Positions 50,416 to 59,835 of a stretch of DNA of 64,000 bases are shown here, in pieces (within the stretch, counting starts at the first letter, position 1; each line of letters starts with the position of its first letter). Source of the stretch: Streptomyces longisporoflavus (GTDB taxonomy: Bacteria > Actinomycetota > Actinomycetes > Streptomycetales > Streptomycetaceae); contig NZ_BMTR01000023.1 in NCBI RefSeq assembly GCF_014649775.1, positions 1-64,000 on the forward strand, in the 5' to 3' direction. A program made the translations under genes and the position numbers. The notes beneath the pieces were generated by a model. That model did no database searches. It was given only the letters and a program-made list of their open reading frames with translations, and had not been told where the DNA came from.

Positions 50416-51368
50416 TTGGCCGCCTCCTTTGAAGCAGTCGCGTGGTGGGCGGCCATGCGCTCGGCGGTGCGCAGCGCGGCCGACGTCATGATGTCGAGGT
50501 TCCCGGCGTAGGCAGGCAAGTAGTGGGCGGCTCCCTCGACTTCGAGAAAGACGGAGACCTTGAGCGCCTCGCCCGTCCCGGAAGGGGTGAGCGCGTGCAG
50601 TGGGTCGCCGGGGCGGACCGTCTCGTACTGCACCTTCTGCTTGAGGCGGTATCCGGGCACGTACGCCTGGACGCGGCCGACCATCTCCTCGACGGAGGCG
50701 GTGATCGCCTGCTCGTCGCTGCCGGAGACGACGCAGTGCACGGTGTCCCGCATGATCAGCGGGGGTTCGGCCGGGTTGAGGACGATGATCGCCTTGCCGC
50801 GCGCGGCGCCACCGACCTGCTCGATGGCGGCGGAGGTCGTCTCGGTGAACTCGTCGATGTTGGCGCGAGTGCCGGGGCCCGCCGAGCGCGAGGAGATGGA
50901 GGCGACGATCTCGCCGTAGTGGACTGGGGTGACCGCGCAGACCGCCGCGACGATCGGAATGGTGGCCTGGCCGCCGCAGGTGACCATGTTGACGTTCGGG
51001 GCGGCGAGGTGGGCGTCGCCGTTCACCGGCGGGACGACGTACGGGCCGACGGCCGCCGGGGTCAGGTCGATCAGGGTGCGGCCGAGGGGACGCAGGACGT
51101 CCTCGTGGTGGCGGTGGGCACCGGCCGACGTCGCGTCGAAGACGATCTCGACGTCCTCGAACTCCGCCATTTGCACGAGCCCTTCGACGCCCTCGTGGGT
51201 CGTGGCGACCTTCAGACGGCGGGCGCGGGCCAGGCCGTCGGAGTCCGGGTCGATGCCGGCCATGACGGCGGTCTCCAGCGATTCGGACAGCCGGAGGATC
51301 TTGATCATCAGGTCGGTGCCGATGTTGCCGGAGCCGATGACGGCGACCTTGGTGCGTGTCGTACTCAT
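50412..51368 (-). CDS. Acetaldehyde dehydrogenase (acetylating)
   Basis: 318 residues. [20 protein letters not shown] is the NAD site and [20 protein letters not shown] holds catalytic Cys131. It oxidises acetaldehyde from the aldolase to acetyl-CoA (MhpF/BphJ/DmpF type). Overlaps the hydratase stop and the aldolase start by 4 bases each. Confidence 0.95.
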   Translation of the reverse strand: MSTTRTKVAVIGSGNIGTDLMIKILRLSESLETAVMAGIDPDSDGLARARRLKVATTHEGVEGLVQMAEFEDVEIVFDATSAGAHRHHEDVLRPLGRTLIDLTPAAVGPYVVPPVNGDAHLAAPNVNMVTCGGQATIPIVAAVCAVTPVHYGEIVASISSRSAGPGTRANIDEFTETTSAAIEQVGGAARGKAIIVLNPAEPPLIMRDTVHCVVSGSDEQAITASVEEMVGRVQAYVPGYRLKQKVQYETVRPGDPLHALTPSGTGEALKVSVFLEVEGAAHYLPAYAGNLDIMTSAALRTAERMAAHHATASKEAAK

Positions 51369-52174
51369 GCGGTGTGTCCCTCCTGTGGCGCGAACTGCAC
51401 GCTGATACGGCCCAGTTGACTGATGCGGGCCTCGAAGCGGTCGCCGGGTGCGGCGACCGCCATGGGCCCGAGCGCCCCGGTGAGCACGACGTCCCCGGCG
51501 CGCAGCGGATCCCCCGCAGCGGCGAGCGTGGAGGCGAGCCAGGCGGCGGCGTTGAGCGGCCCGCCGAGACAGTCGGCGCCCGTGCCCTCGGACACCGGGT
51601 CGGCCGAGCCGTCGCGCGTCATCGTCATCCGTACGGCGCGTAGGTCGAGGCCCGAGAGCGGTACGGGCGTGCCGCCGAGGACGTACATGCCGCTGGAGGC
51701 GTTGTCGGCGACGGTGTCGACGATGGTGATGTCCCAGTCGGCGTTGCGGCTGTCCACGATCTCCAGCGCGGCGAGCGCGAAGTTACTCGCCCGGATCACG
51801 TCGGCGACGGTGCACTCGCGGTGCGGCAGATCCGCGCCGAGGACGAGCGCGACCTCCGCCTCGACCTTCGGCTGGATGAGCCGCCCGGCCGGCACGGTGC
51901 CGCCGTCGGGGACGGCCATGTCGGCGAAGAGTGTGCCGAAGTCCGGCTGACTGACACCGAGTTGGGCCTGTACGGCGGGGGAGGTGAGGCCGATCTTGCG
52001 TCCGGCGATACGGCGTCCGGCGGCCAGTCCGCGTTCTACGTTGACGCGCTGGACGGCGTACGCGGCGTCGAGGTCGCCCTCCGGGAGCAGGGAGCGTACG
52101 GAAGGGCAGGGCTCACCCGCGCGCTCGGCGGCCAGGAGTACGTCCGCCGCCTTCGTGACATCGGCGGCGCTCAT
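51365..52174 (-). CDS. 2-hydroxypenta-2,4-dienoate hydratase
   Basis: 269 residues of the fumarylacetoacetase/hydratase family (MhpD/BphH): [51 protein letters not shown] with the metal-binding glutamates. It hydrates 2-hydroxypenta-2,4-dienoate to 4-hydroxy-2-oxovalerate. The start at 52174 overlaps the ferredoxin stop; the longer frame upstream is a shadow. Confidence 0.92.
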   Translation of the reverse strand: MSAADVTKAADVLLAAERAGEPCPSVRSLLPEGDLDAAYAVQRVNVERGLAAGRRIAGRKIGLTSPAVQAQLGVSQPDFGTLFADMAVPDGGTVPAGRLIQPKVEAEVALVLGADLPHRECTVADVIRASNFALAALEIVDSRNADWDITIVDTVADNASSGMYVLGGTPVPLSGLDLRAVRMTMTRDGSADPVSEGTGADCLGGPLNAAAWLASTLAAAGDPLRAGDVVLTGALGPMAVAAPGDRFEARISQLGRISVQFAPQEGHTA

Positions 52175-52491
52175 CGGGCGCTCACCAGCTCCGTGTCGAC
52201 GCCGACCGGGCCGAGCGGTGTCGCCCCGCCGGGGGAGCCGAGCGCGGCGTCGCGGCCGGGCAGGACCTCCGTGAAGAAGCGCCGGTTGTCCTTGCGGAAG
52301 TCGGGGTCCGCCTTGCGGTCGACGGTGATCGCCTGTTCCGGGCACGCGACTTCGCAGGCGCCGCAGTCGATGCACTCCATCGGGTTGATGTAGAGCTTGC
52401 GCTCGCCCTCGTAGATGCAGTCGACCGGGCACTCCTCCATGCAGGACCGGTCCATGATGTCGACGCAGGACGCGCCGATGACGTACGCCAT
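52171..52491 (-). CDS. fdxA: 7Fe ferredoxin (FdxA type)
   Basis: 106 residues. The cysteine pattern CVDIMDRSCMEECPVDC followed by CIDCGACEVACP is that of actinobacterial 7Fe ([3Fe-4S][4Fe-4S]) ferredoxins, with YEGERKLYINP between. Encoded 7 bases after the ferredoxin reductase, it should carry electrons from that enzyme to the Rieske oxygenase of the cluster, an inference from context. Confidence 0.92.
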   Translation of the reverse strand: MAYVIGASCVDIMDRSCMEECPVDCIYEGERKLYINPMECIDCGACEVACPEQAITVDRKADPDFRKDNRRFFTEVLPGRDAALGSPGGATPLGPVGVDTELVSAR

Positions 52492-52498
52492 GGTGGGA

Positions 52499-53527
52499 TC
52501 AGTGCTCCTTCTCGGTGGAGTGCCCGGGGAACAGGGCCGCCTCCGGGTCGATGACGGTGGCCGCGTTGTTCACGGCGGTGGCGGCCTCACCGAAGCCGAC
52601 CGAGATGAGGCGGACCTTGCCGGGGTAGTCGGTGATGTCGCCCGCGGCGAACACCCGGGGCAGGTTCGTCGCCATGTGGGTATCGACGGTGATCTTCCGG
52701 GCCTGGAGGTCCAGCCCCCAGTGCTTGAGCGGGCCGAGGTCGGCGAGGAAGCCGAGCGCGGCGACGACGGTTCCAGCGGGGATGACCCGGGTCTCCTTCG
52801 TCGTACGGTGCCGGAGTTCGGCCTGCTCCACACGGTCGGCGCCGATGAGCCGGCTCACCTCGCTGTCGGTGACGATCTCCACGCCGAGCGTGCGGACCTT
52901 CTCGACGGACGCCGTGTGGGCTCGGAAGCGGGCCGTGCGGTGGACGAGGGTGACCGAGCGGGCGATGGGGGCGAGCAGCGCCGCCCAGTCGAAGGCGCTG
53001 TCACCGCCGCCGACCACGACCACGTCCCGGCCCTCGTGCACGGAAGGGTCCGGCACGAAGTACTCCAGGCCCCGCCCGAGGAACTCCTCCCCGGCGGGCA
53101 GCGGGCGCGGCGTGAACGTCCCCACGCCGCCCGTGATGACGACGGCCCTGGCCCGCACCGTCGCGCCCTGGTCGCTGCGGACGACGGGCAGCCCTGCCTC
53201 GTCGTACGACAGTTGGGCGGCCCGGTGGCCCAGGAGGTAGCACGGGGAGTACGGCTCGGCCTGCGCGACGAGACCGTCGACCAGGTCGCGGCCGCGCACG
53301 GACAGGAACCCGGCGATGTCGAAGATCGGCTTCTCGGGGTACATCGCGCTGATCTGCCCCCCGAGCTGCGGCAGGACGTCCATCACGGTGACGCCCAGGC
53401 CGCGGAACCCGGCGTAGTACGCGCCGTAGAGGCCCGCCGGACCGGCGCCGATGAGCAGGACGTCGGTGGTCAGGATCCCGGTGTCGTCGGTGCTCAAGGC
53501 GCCCGTTTCGTCGGTGAGTTGGCTCAT
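52499..53527 (-). CDS. Ferredoxin--NADP(+) reductase, thioredoxin-reductase-like
   Basis: 342 residues. FAD site LLIGAGPAGLYGAYYAGFRG, NADPH site VVVVGGGDSAFDWAALLA, and ATG-type FAAGDITDYPGKVRLISVGF near the end. No CxxC redox pair, as in YumC-type ferredoxin/flavodoxin reductases. Start chosen at 53527; the frame up to 53674 has no ribosome site and crosses an operator-like dyad. It forms an electron supply unit with the ferredoxin gene. Confidence 0.88.
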   Translation of the reverse strand: MSQLTDETGALSTDDTGILTTDVLLIGAGPAGLYGAYYAGFRGLGVTVMDVLPQLGGQISAMYPEKPIFDIAGFLSVRGRDLVDGLVAQAEPYSPCYLLGHRAAQLSYDEAGLPVVRSDQGATVRARAVVITGGVGTFTPRPLPAGEEFLGRGLEYFVPDPSVHEGRDVVVVGGGDSAFDWAALLAPIARSVTLVHRTARFRAHTASVEKVRTLGVEIVTDSEVSRLIGADRVEQAELRHRTTKETRVIPAGTVVAALGFLADLGPLKHWGLDLQARKITVDTHMATNLPRVFAAGDITDYPGKVRLISVGFGEAATAVNNAATVIDPEAALFPGHSTEKEH

Positions 53528-53623
53528 GCTCGTGAGCGTAGGAACGCGGGGGCGGTTCTCCCTACGGAGTCGTTCCGGTGACCGGGACGGGGCGCGGAGG
53601 ATGCGCGGACCTGAACGCGGCGA

Positions 53624-53647
53624 GGGGCCCACCGACCGGTGGACCCC
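53624..53647. promoter_or_regulatory. Operator-like dyad upstream of the reductase operon
   Basis: GGGGCCCACCG and CGGTGGACCCC form 11-base arms with one mismatch and a 2-base spacer. It lies 97 bases before the reductase start, between the end of the IclR gene and the next transcription unit. Related GGTCC sequences occur upstream of other units of the cluster, suggesting an IclR binding site. Confidence 0.5.
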
Positions 53648-53670
53648 TTCGTATGCGCGTGCGTACCGGC

Positions 53671-54486
53671 TCAAGCCAGTGACCGCCCGATCCCCAGCGC
53701 CGCCGTCCGCAGCGCCGTCGCGTGCCCTGCTGCGTCCATCCGGTACGTGGGCGCCGTGATGGACAGCGCGCCCACGAGCGTGGTGCCCCCGGTGAACACC
53801 GGGACGGCCAGACTCGCGTAACCCAGCCTGATCTCCTCGGACTCCAGGGCGATGCCCTCCTCCCGGATCCGGTCGAGCTGGGCGCGGAGCCGTCCGGGTG
53901 AGACCACGGTGTGCCGGGTCAGCGGCTTGAGGCCGCCGCGGACCACGTCGACGAAGAGCGACGGCGGGGAGTGCGCGAGGATCGCCTTGCCGGTGCCCGT
54001 GCAGTACAGGGGAAGCCGGCCCGCGATCCGGGACTCGGCGTTCAGCCCGCGGTGCGGGAAGATCTTGTCGAGGTAGACGACGTCCAGGCTGTCGTGGATG
54101 GCGAAGTGGATCGTCTCCCGGGTGATCAGGAGCAGATCCTCCATGTACGGCTGCACGGCCTCGCGCAGGATCCGCTGCCGGTGCACCCGCTGCCCCAGCT
54201 CGAACAGGCGCAGGCCGAGCCGGTAGTCACAGCCCTCCCGCTCCAACAGCCCCCAGGTGACGAGCTCTTGGGCCAGCCGGTGCACCGTTGCCTTGGCCGC
54301 CCCCGACCGCCGCACCAGCTCCGCGAGGGAGAGGGCGGCGTCGTCGGAGGTGAAGGCCTCCAGGATCGGACGGACTTTCCCCAAAACGGAGTTCATGGGG
54401 TCGGAGCCGACATCCGGTTCCGGCTCGGCGCCGCGAGCGGAAAGCACGAACCCGTGCGGCGCCGTGGCGTCGGCCGGCGCCTTCAT
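53671..54486 (-). CDS. IclR-family transcriptional regulator
   Basis: 271 residues. A winged helix spans about 30-90 (VLGKVRPILEAFTSDDAALS, LAELVRRSGAAKATVHRLAQ), then an effector domain (GLRLFELGQRVHRQRILREA, GRLPLYCTGTGKAILAHSPP). IclR proteins commonly control aromatic catabolism in response to a pathway intermediate. The ATG at 54486 overlaps the dioxygenase stop; an internal ATG at 54396 is an alternative. It is embedded in the catabolic operon. Confidence 0.9.
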   Translation of the reverse strand: MKAPADATAPHGFVLSARGAEPEPDVGSDPMNSVLGKVRPILEAFTSDDAALSLAELVRRSGAAKATVHRLAQELVTWGLLEREGCDYRLGLRLFELGQRVHRQRILREAVQPYMEDLLLITRETIHFAIHDSLDVVYLDKIFPHRGLNAESRIAGRLPLYCTGTGKAILAHSPPSLFVDVVRGGLKPLTRHTVVSPGRLRAQLDRIREEGIALESEEIRLGYASLAVPVFTGGTTLVGALSITAPTYRMDAAGHATALRTAALGIGRSLA

Positions 54487-55442
54487 GCCGACTGCCCCAC
54501 GTCCACGGCGGCCGGGTCGATGACCGCGACGCCCATCCCGGTGAGCCACTCGGGCATCGGCTCGTAGGCGAGGCGCCGGGCGGGGGCGTGATCCAAGGCG
54601 GCGGCCATCATCAACCAAGTCCGCAGCTCCTGCGCGCCGTTGCCGGCGGCCTCCTCCAACTCCTCGCTCGTATACGAGGTGAGATGGTGTGCTTCGCCGC
54701 GTTCGAGGAGTCCCAGGAACTCATTGTCGAACTCCGGGGTGAGGGACGCCTCGGCGGCCCGGATGATCTCGCGGCGGCGGGCGTCGTAGTCCTGCCAGTT
54801 GTTGCGGCCGTCGAGCCAGGCGCCGACCATGAACTCCTCGTCGTCGCCGTGCGGTTCGCGCCAGTCCGGCCACGGCAGCCGGTGTGAAAGGCCGCCCGAA
54901 CCGACGACCGCGACCCGCCGCTCGCCGGGAAAGGCGAGCACCGCCTCACGGATGCCGCGCCCCAACTCCTCGCAGCGGGCGAGGGTCGGCAGCGGATGGG
55001 CGAAGACGTTCACCACCAGCGGCACGATCTCGACGCCGAGGCCGTCGAGCAGGTACTGGATGGCGTGCGACTGCCCGTGGTCGATCTGGAGTCGCGCGGA
55101 GAACGCCGGGTCGAACCGGCCGCTCTCCACCAGCGAGTCGGCGATGTGCTGCGCGAGCGGCACGTCCACCGGCTGCGGGCCCTTCGGCGTCCCGGACTCA
55201 CCGCTCGCGATGCACTCCCCGACGCCGAGCGTGAACGGCGGGATCAGGTCGAGCCAGAACCCGCGGAAGTGGTTCGAGCCGATCAGGACGACGGTGTCGG
55301 GCCGGGTCCGGGCCAGTTCGTCACGGGCCGCGCCGAGCGCGTCACGGAACCGTTCGGCACGGTCTTTGTGGAGGGTCTCCTCCCAGTGCGTGTTCATCAG
55401 CGTGCTGTGGGAGGCCCCCACGCCTAGCACGATCTCGCTCAT
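54483..55442 (-). CDS. Class III (LigB-type) extradiol ring-cleavage dioxygenase, MhpB-like
   Basis: 319 residues. IVLGVGASHSTLMNTHWEET, VVLIGSNHFRGFWLDLIPPF and QIDHGQSHAIQYLLDGLGVE provide the histidine/glutamate iron and base residues of LigB-type enzymes, and the length matches 2,3-dihydroxyphenylpropionate 1,2-dioxygenase. It opens a catechol ring next to the hydroxyls, giving the substrate for the C-C hydrolases encoded to the right. Start and stop overlap its neighbours by 4 bases. Confidence 0.88.
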   Translation of the reverse strand: MSEIVLGVGASHSTLMNTHWEETLHKDRAERFRDALGAARDELARTRPDTVVLIGSNHFRGFWLDLIPPFTLGVGECIASGESGTPKGPQPVDVPLAQHIADSLVESGRFDPAFSARLQIDHGQSHAIQYLLDGLGVEIVPLVVNVFAHPLPTLARCEELGRGIREAVLAFPGERRVAVVGSGGLSHRLPWPDWREPHGDDEEFMVGAWLDGRNNWQDYDARRREIIRAAEASLTPEFDNEFLGLLERGEAHHLTSYTSEELEEAAGNGAQELRTWLMMAAALDHAPARRLAYEPMPEWLTGMGVAVIDPAAVDVGQSA

Positions 55443-56794
55443 GCCGTTGCTCCTTCCGGCTCCGCGGCGGGCTCGCACTCCCCGCGGGAACGGGTGACGG
55501 TGTCGACCGCCGTACGGATCAGGTGGCGGGTCAGCTTCTGCATCTCCTTCACGGAGACGGTGTTCATGCCGCGCGCGAAGTCGATGTCGAAGGGCGCCTC
55601 GGCCACCTTCGGCATGCCGACGCGGACGGTCGGGATGCCGCGCCCGCGCAGGATGTTCGCGTCGGTGGCGCCGCTGTTGCCGCGCGCGGCCTCGTGCGGA
55701 CGCCCTTCGATGGCCTCCCACCCGGCGACGGCGCTGCGGAACACCCAGCTCTCCCGGCTGGTCGACGTCCCGGGAATGGCGAGGATCATCTCCACGGTGG
55801 CGTCGAGATCCGGCATGGAGTCCTTCAACTCAGCTATCGCGGCGGAGAATTCACGCTTCACCCGCATCGGCGTCGTCTCCGGGGCGATCCGCAGGTCGAC
55901 GCGGAGGGTGCAGGCCGCCGTGGTCACGGCCGCCATGCGCGGCCAGCCGCCGCGCACCGACGACACGATGCCCTGCGGCGCGACGGTCCCGCCCGTGTGC
56001 CGCTTCGCGTACTCGGCGAACCAGTCCTCCAGGTGCCGTACGACCTCACCGGCGCGGGCGATCGCGTTGTCGTACGGGAGCCGGTGCCGCGAGCCCACGT
56101 ACGTATGCGTCCCGTGCACGGTCACCTCGAACCAGACCAGGCCGACCTCGTCCCACGACACGGTCCACCCCGGCTTGGCAATGACCGCGTAGTCCGTCCA
56201 CACGCCCTGCTCAAGCAGGAACGAACAGCCCTGGCCTTGACCGGTGTTGAGCCGATCGCTGCCCGGCCGGGCGTTGGTCGGCATGCCGCCGGCGCCGAAC
56301 GCGGCCACCAGATCACCGGTCAGCGGCACCCCGGCGAGCGCGATCGCCTCGGCGGCCATCATCACGCAGGCCGCGTGCCCCTTCGGGTTGGAGGCGCCGA
56401 GGCCGGTGACGAGGTCGTCGTAGACGGTGGCCTCGGGGCGCATGTCCTCGCGCAGCTTCGGCCCGATCCACGGCACGTCCTCGCTCTCCTCGCCCACGGT
56501 GAGCGTGTCGATGGGCGCGTACAACATCAGATCGGGGCCTGTGCCGTCGCCTTCGAGGCGGGCCCAGGCGTTGGCCTGCCGCGCGTCGACCGGCTGACAG
56601 GCCGCGCGCAGACCGACCGAGGCGAGGGTCCCGGCGATGTGCTCGGCGAGCGGCCGCTCGTCACCGGTCGGGCTGGGGATGCCGACGAGCCCCACGAGCA
56701 GCTCGCGCAGCCGCTCGTCGGTGACGTGCCGCCACGCCTCCGACACCCAGGCCCGCCGCTGCGGGTCGAGACCGGCCAGTCCGTCGCCGCTCAC
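55439..56794 (-). CDS. M20-peptidase-like protein lacking canonical metal ligands
   Basis: 451 residues with the overall order of M20 peptidases: an N-terminal helix pair (LLVGLVGIPSPTGDERPLAE), a zinc-domain strand (LMLYAPIDTLTVG), the middle loop (GLGASNPKGHAACVMMAAEA), a dimerisation domain (VHGTHTYVGSRH) and a C-terminal GATDANILRGRGIPTVRVGM. Where the family has GHxD, AxDMKG and EE, this protein reads APID, ASNPKG and GG, so most zinc ligands are replaced. GTG start fused to the small upstream ORF. It may be a hydrolase with altered chemistry or a binding protein of the catabolic pathway. Confidence 0.7.
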   Translation of the reverse strand: MSGDGLAGLDPQRRAWVSEAWRHVTDERLRELLVGLVGIPSPTGDERPLAEHIAGTLASVGLRAACQPVDARQANAWARLEGDGTGPDLMLYAPIDTLTVGEESEDVPWIGPKLREDMRPEATVYDDLVTGLGASNPKGHAACVMMAAEAIALAGVPLTGDLVAAFGAGGMPTNARPGSDRLNTGQGQGCSFLLEQGVWTDYAVIAKPGWTVSWDEVGLVWFEVTVHGTHTYVGSRHRLPYDNAIARAGEVVRHLEDWFAEYAKRHTGGTVAPQGIVSSVRGGWPRMAAVTTAACTLRVDLRIAPETTPMRVKREFSAAIAELKDSMPDLDATVEMILAIPGTSTSRESWVFRSAVAGWEAIEGRPHEAARGNSGATDANILRGRGIPTVRVGMPKVAEAPFDIDFARGMNTVSVKEMQKLTRHLIRTAVDTVTRSRGECEPAAEPEGATA

Positions 56795-56907
56795 TGGTTG
56801 ATCCGGTGGACCTGGGTCATGGTCGTCTCCGCGATCCGCTTCTTCGCGCGGGGGAGTGTCACCGCGACGGCGACACCGAGCAGGATCTTGAACAGCGTGC
56901 GGGCCAT
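56791..56907 (-). CDS. 38-residue small protein in the catabolic operon
   Basis: MARTLFKILLGVAVAVTLPR then AKKRIAETTMTQVHRINQ: a short hydrophobic segment and a basic amphipathic tail. It starts 1 base after the Rieske gene stop and ends overlapping the M20-like GTG by 4 bases, so it is tightly embedded. It could be a small membrane-associated accessory of the oxygenase or a translational coupler. No family recognised. Confidence 0.5.
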   Translation of the reverse strand: MARTLFKILLGVAVAVTLPRAKKRIAETTMTQVHRINQ

Positions 56908-56908
56908 G

Positions 56909-58141
56909 TCAGGCCTCCGTTTCGGTGAGGTCCGTGCCGGGGCCGGTGACTCCGGCGGCGGCGAGCTTCTTGCCGTACTCCTCCTCGCTGAGATTGCGCC
57001 AGGAGGTCAGTGACACATCGGGGCGGTAGAGCTTCTCCGGAGGCGCGTCGGTCACGTCGACCATCCAGGCGTCCTGCCCGGAGAACTGCCCGTGGAACAA
57101 CCAGCGCACGGCGCCCAGGTACTTGGCGTAGAAGCGGAGCGTCTCCCAGCCCTGCGTGAAGTTGACCATCACACCGACGTACTGGTGGTTGTCGGCATCG
57201 GCCGGTACGTAGAACTCGTAATGAATGAAATTCGGGTACGCGATCCGCAGCACACCCGGCATCGACAGGGACGCGAAGCCGGGGAACTCCTGGGCCTCGA
57301 TCACCGGGTCGACGGTGTCCACCTTGCCCGTGTTGCCGAGGTTGAACGTCTCCTTGGGCGGCTGCTTCTTCCACCACCGCTTGTTCGACCAGCGGCCCAC
57401 GCCCGGGAAGTCGGCCTCCCAGTGGACCTCGTCCTGGACGCGGAAGATCCAGCGGCCCTGCGGCACGATCCGGGTGATGTTCCACGTCGGCATCGGCTTG
57501 AACAGGCGCCAGAGGGCCGTGCGGTGCAGGTACTTGGCGTGTCCCTCGTCGAAGCCGTTCTCGCAGGCGAAGCGCCAGTTGCCGCCGCGCGGCTCGATAC
57601 GGCCGCCCATCACGAACGCGTTCGACACCAGCTCCTCGGGAAGCTGCTCGTCGATCGGGTGCGGCTCCTCGTCGGCGACCGGGATGTACACCCAGACCAT
57701 GCCGATGCGCTCCTCGACGGCGTACGTCCGCACGCCGAGCTTGCCCGTGAGGCGGCAGCCGGGACCGTCGGTGATGACCGCGGAGAGCTTGCCGGTCGGC
57801 AGGTCGAAGGTCCAGCCGTGGTACGGGCAGCTCACGGTGCCGGGGAACTGCTGGTTGCCCTCTGACAGGGGGACGCCGCGGTGCGGGCAGCGGTTGTGCA
57901 GCGCGTACACCTTTCCGCTGTCGCGGATCAGCGTGATCTTCTCGCCGCAGAGTGTGAACGGTTTCGGGTCGTCCGTGATGTGGCTCGACCAGGTGACCGG
58001 GTACCAATAGCCGCGGAAACCGGATGCCGCCGCGTCGTAGTGGGGCCAGGACGACCAGTCCTGCCGGCCGAGCTTGTCCGATGACTTCCTTGCGGCGGCG
58101 GATTTCTTCAGGGCGGCGGGGGGTCGTTCGCTCGTCGTCAT
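56909..58141 (-). CDS. Rieske non-haem iron oxygenase (ring-hydroxylating type)
   Basis: 410 residues. The Rieske motif is CPHRG (Cys85, His87) and CPYHGW (Cys105, His108); the mononuclear iron site is ENGFDEGHAKYLH with Asp198, His201 and His206. The size fits single-component-oxygenase types such as phthalate, KshA or CarA-like enzymes rather than heterodimeric dioxygenases; no beta subunit is encoded. It probably hydroxylates the aromatic or cyclic substrate, using the ferredoxin and reductase of the cluster. Start at 58141; the huge open frame beyond is a shadow of the ligase gene. Confidence 0.88.
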   Translation of the reverse strand: MTTSERPPAALKKSAAARKSSDKLGRQDWSSWPHYDAAASGFRGYWYPVTWSSHITDDPKPFTLCGEKITLIRDSGKVYALHNRCPHRGVPLSEGNQQFPGTVSCPYHGWTFDLPTGKLSAVITDGPGCRLTGKLGVRTYAVEERIGMVWVYIPVADEEPHPIDEQLPEELVSNAFVMGGRIEPRGGNWRFACENGFDEGHAKYLHRTALWRLFKPMPTWNITRIVPQGRWIFRVQDEVHWEADFPGVGRWSNKRWWKKQPPKETFNLGNTGKVDTVDPVIEAQEFPGFASLSMPGVLRIAYPNFIHYEFYVPADADNHQYVGVMVNFTQGWETLRFYAKYLGAVRWLFHGQFSGQDAWMVDVTDAPPEKLYRPDVSLTSWRNLSEEEYGKKLAAAGVTGPGTDLTETEA

Positions 58142-58240
58142 CTCGTCGTGGCCTCCTGCTCCAGTGGGTGTGCCGCACGAGCATCCGGCGCGGGGCGAGC
58201 GCCGCCTATGAACCTGTTCCGGTGAACGGACCGTGGCCAG

Positions 58241-58261
58241 CGGTGGACCGGTCAGCGAACC
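58241..58261. promoter_or_regulatory. Operator-like sequence between the Rieske and ligase genes
   Basis: CGGTGGACCGGTCAGCGAACC lies in the 162-base divergent gap. Its GGTGGACC half matches the dyad at 53624 and its AGCGAACC half matches 62780-62796. A GTTCCGGTGA element at 58216 recurs at 53572. Probably the shared regulator site of the divergent promoters. Confidence 0.45.
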
Positions 58262-58303
58262 AGAGCCCTTGAGCGGGCGGAGGCGGCCGGACAGCATCCG
58301 TCC

Positions 58304-59812
58304 ATGAACGGCATGACGGTCCCCGGCCTGGTCGAAGCGGCGGCGACACGGCACGGCGAGCGGGTCTTCCTCACCGTCGACGGGACGACGCGCACCTACG
58401 CGCAGGCGCGCGAGGCCGCCGCCACCATGGCGGGCGCGCTGGCGGCCCGCGGCTGCCGCCCCGGCGACCGGGTCGCCGCGCTGCTCCCCAACCGGGTCGA
58501 ACTCGTCGACCTGGTCCTCGGCTGCGCGTGGCTCGGCGCGGTCGTGGTGCCGCTCAACACAGCACTGCACGGCAGGCTGCTGCGCCACGCACTGGGAGTC
58601 TGCGAGCCGCAGTTCGTCTACGTGGACGAGGAGCTGGCCGGGCGTGTGAGGGAGTTGGGGTGCGGGGGAGAGGTGTGGGTGACGGGTACGCGCCAGGCTC
58701 CGGCCCCCTGGGTGGTGGAGGCGCTCGACCCGCACCCGTCCCGCCCCGGCGACACGGCCGCGATCCTCTTCACGTCCGGCACCACGGGCCCCTCGCGCGG
58801 GGTGCGCTGCCCGCACGCCCAGTTCGTCTGGTGGGGCCGGAACGTGGCCGACTCCCTGCGCCTGACCGCCGACGACACCCTCTACACCTGCCTCCCCCTC
58901 TTCCACACCAACGCCCTCAACACGCTCGCGCAGGCGATGACGGTGGGCGCCTCGGTGGTCGTGGACCGGCGCTTCTCCGCGTCGCGGCATTGGGCGCGGG
59001 CCGCCGAGACGGGCGCCACGTGCGTGTACGTACTGGGCGCCATGGTGCCGATGCTGCTCGCGCAGCCACCCGGGCCGGGTGACCGGGCGCACGGGGCGTG
59101 GCGCGGCCTTGGGCCCGGCACGCCCGGGGCGCTGTGGGAGACGTTCCGCGACCGGTTCGGGGTGACGCTCGTCGACGGATTCGGCTCGACGGAGACCAAC
59201 CTCGTCATCGGGTCCGTGCCGGAGGAGTGCCGTTCCGGATACATGGGGACGGTGCGGGACGGGTTCGAGGCGCGGGTCGTGGAGGCGGACCTGTCGGACG
59301 TGCCGGACGGGACGCCGGGCGAACTCATCGTCCGCACGACCCGCGAACACGCCCTCGCGACAGGGTATGTGGGGGAGGGTGCCCCCGAGCCGGGCTCCTG
59401 GCGGCGCACCGGGGACCGTGTCGTCCGTGAGCCCGACGGCTGGTTCCGTTTCGTCGACCGGGTCAAGGACCGCATCCGGCGCCGCGGCGAGAACATCTCC
59501 TCGTACGAGGTGGAGACCGCGCTCCGAGCCCACCCTGACGTCGCCGAAGCCGCCGCGTTCCCGGTCCCCTCGGAACTGGCGGAGGACGAAGTGATGGTGG
59601 CGGTCGTGCCATGCGCCGGCCGCTCGCTCGATCCCGCGGAGGTGGCGCGGCACTGCGCGGGGGAGTTGCCTGGGTTCGCGGTGCCGCGGTTTGTGGATGT
59701 GGTGGGGGAGCTGCCGCTCACGGAGACGGGGAAGGTGCGGAAGTCTCTGTTGCGGGAGCGGGGGGTGACAGGGGGTACGTGGGACCGGCTGCGCCGTAGC
59801 TCCGCTGGTTGA
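58304..59812 (+). CDS. AMP-forming acyl-CoA synthetase/ligase
   Basis: 502 residues of the ANL superfamily: AAILFTSGTTGPSRGVRCPH (phosphate loop), VDGFGSTETN (A5), YVGEGAPEPGSWRRTGDRVV (A7), DRVKDRIRRRGENISSYEVE (A8) and LTETGKVRKSLLRE (A10 lysine). It activates a carboxylic acid, probably the side chain of the substrate or a ring-cleavage product, as its CoA ester. Two in-frame ATGs (58304, 58313) are possible. It is the only plus-strand gene of the cluster, divergent from the oxygenase. Confidence 0.88.
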   Translation: MNGMTVPGLVEAAATRHGERVFLTVDGTTRTYAQAREAAATMAGALAARGCRPGDRVAALLPNRVELVDLVLGCAWLGAVVVPLNTALHGRLLRHALGVCEPQFVYVDEELAGRVRELGCGGEVWVTGTRQAPAPWVVEALDPHPSRPGDTAAILFTSGTTGPSRGVRCPHAQFVWWGRNVADSLRLTADDTLYTCLPLFHTNALNTLAQAMTVGASVVVDRRFSASRHWARAAETGATCVYVLGAMVPMLLAQPPGPGDRAHGAWRGLGPGTPGALWETFRDRFGVTLVDGFGSTETNLVIGSVPEECRSGYMGTVRDGFEARVVEADLSDVPDGTPGELIVRTTREHALATGYVGEGAPEPGSWRRTGDRVVREPDGWFRFVDRVKDRIRRRGENISSYEVETALRAHPDVAEAAAFPVPSELAEDEVMVAVVPCAGRSLDPAEVARHCAGELPGFAVPRFVDVVGELPLTETGKVRKSLLRERGVTGGTWDRLRRSSAG

Positions 59813-59835
59813 GCGGTTCGGTGCGGGTTGAGCGC

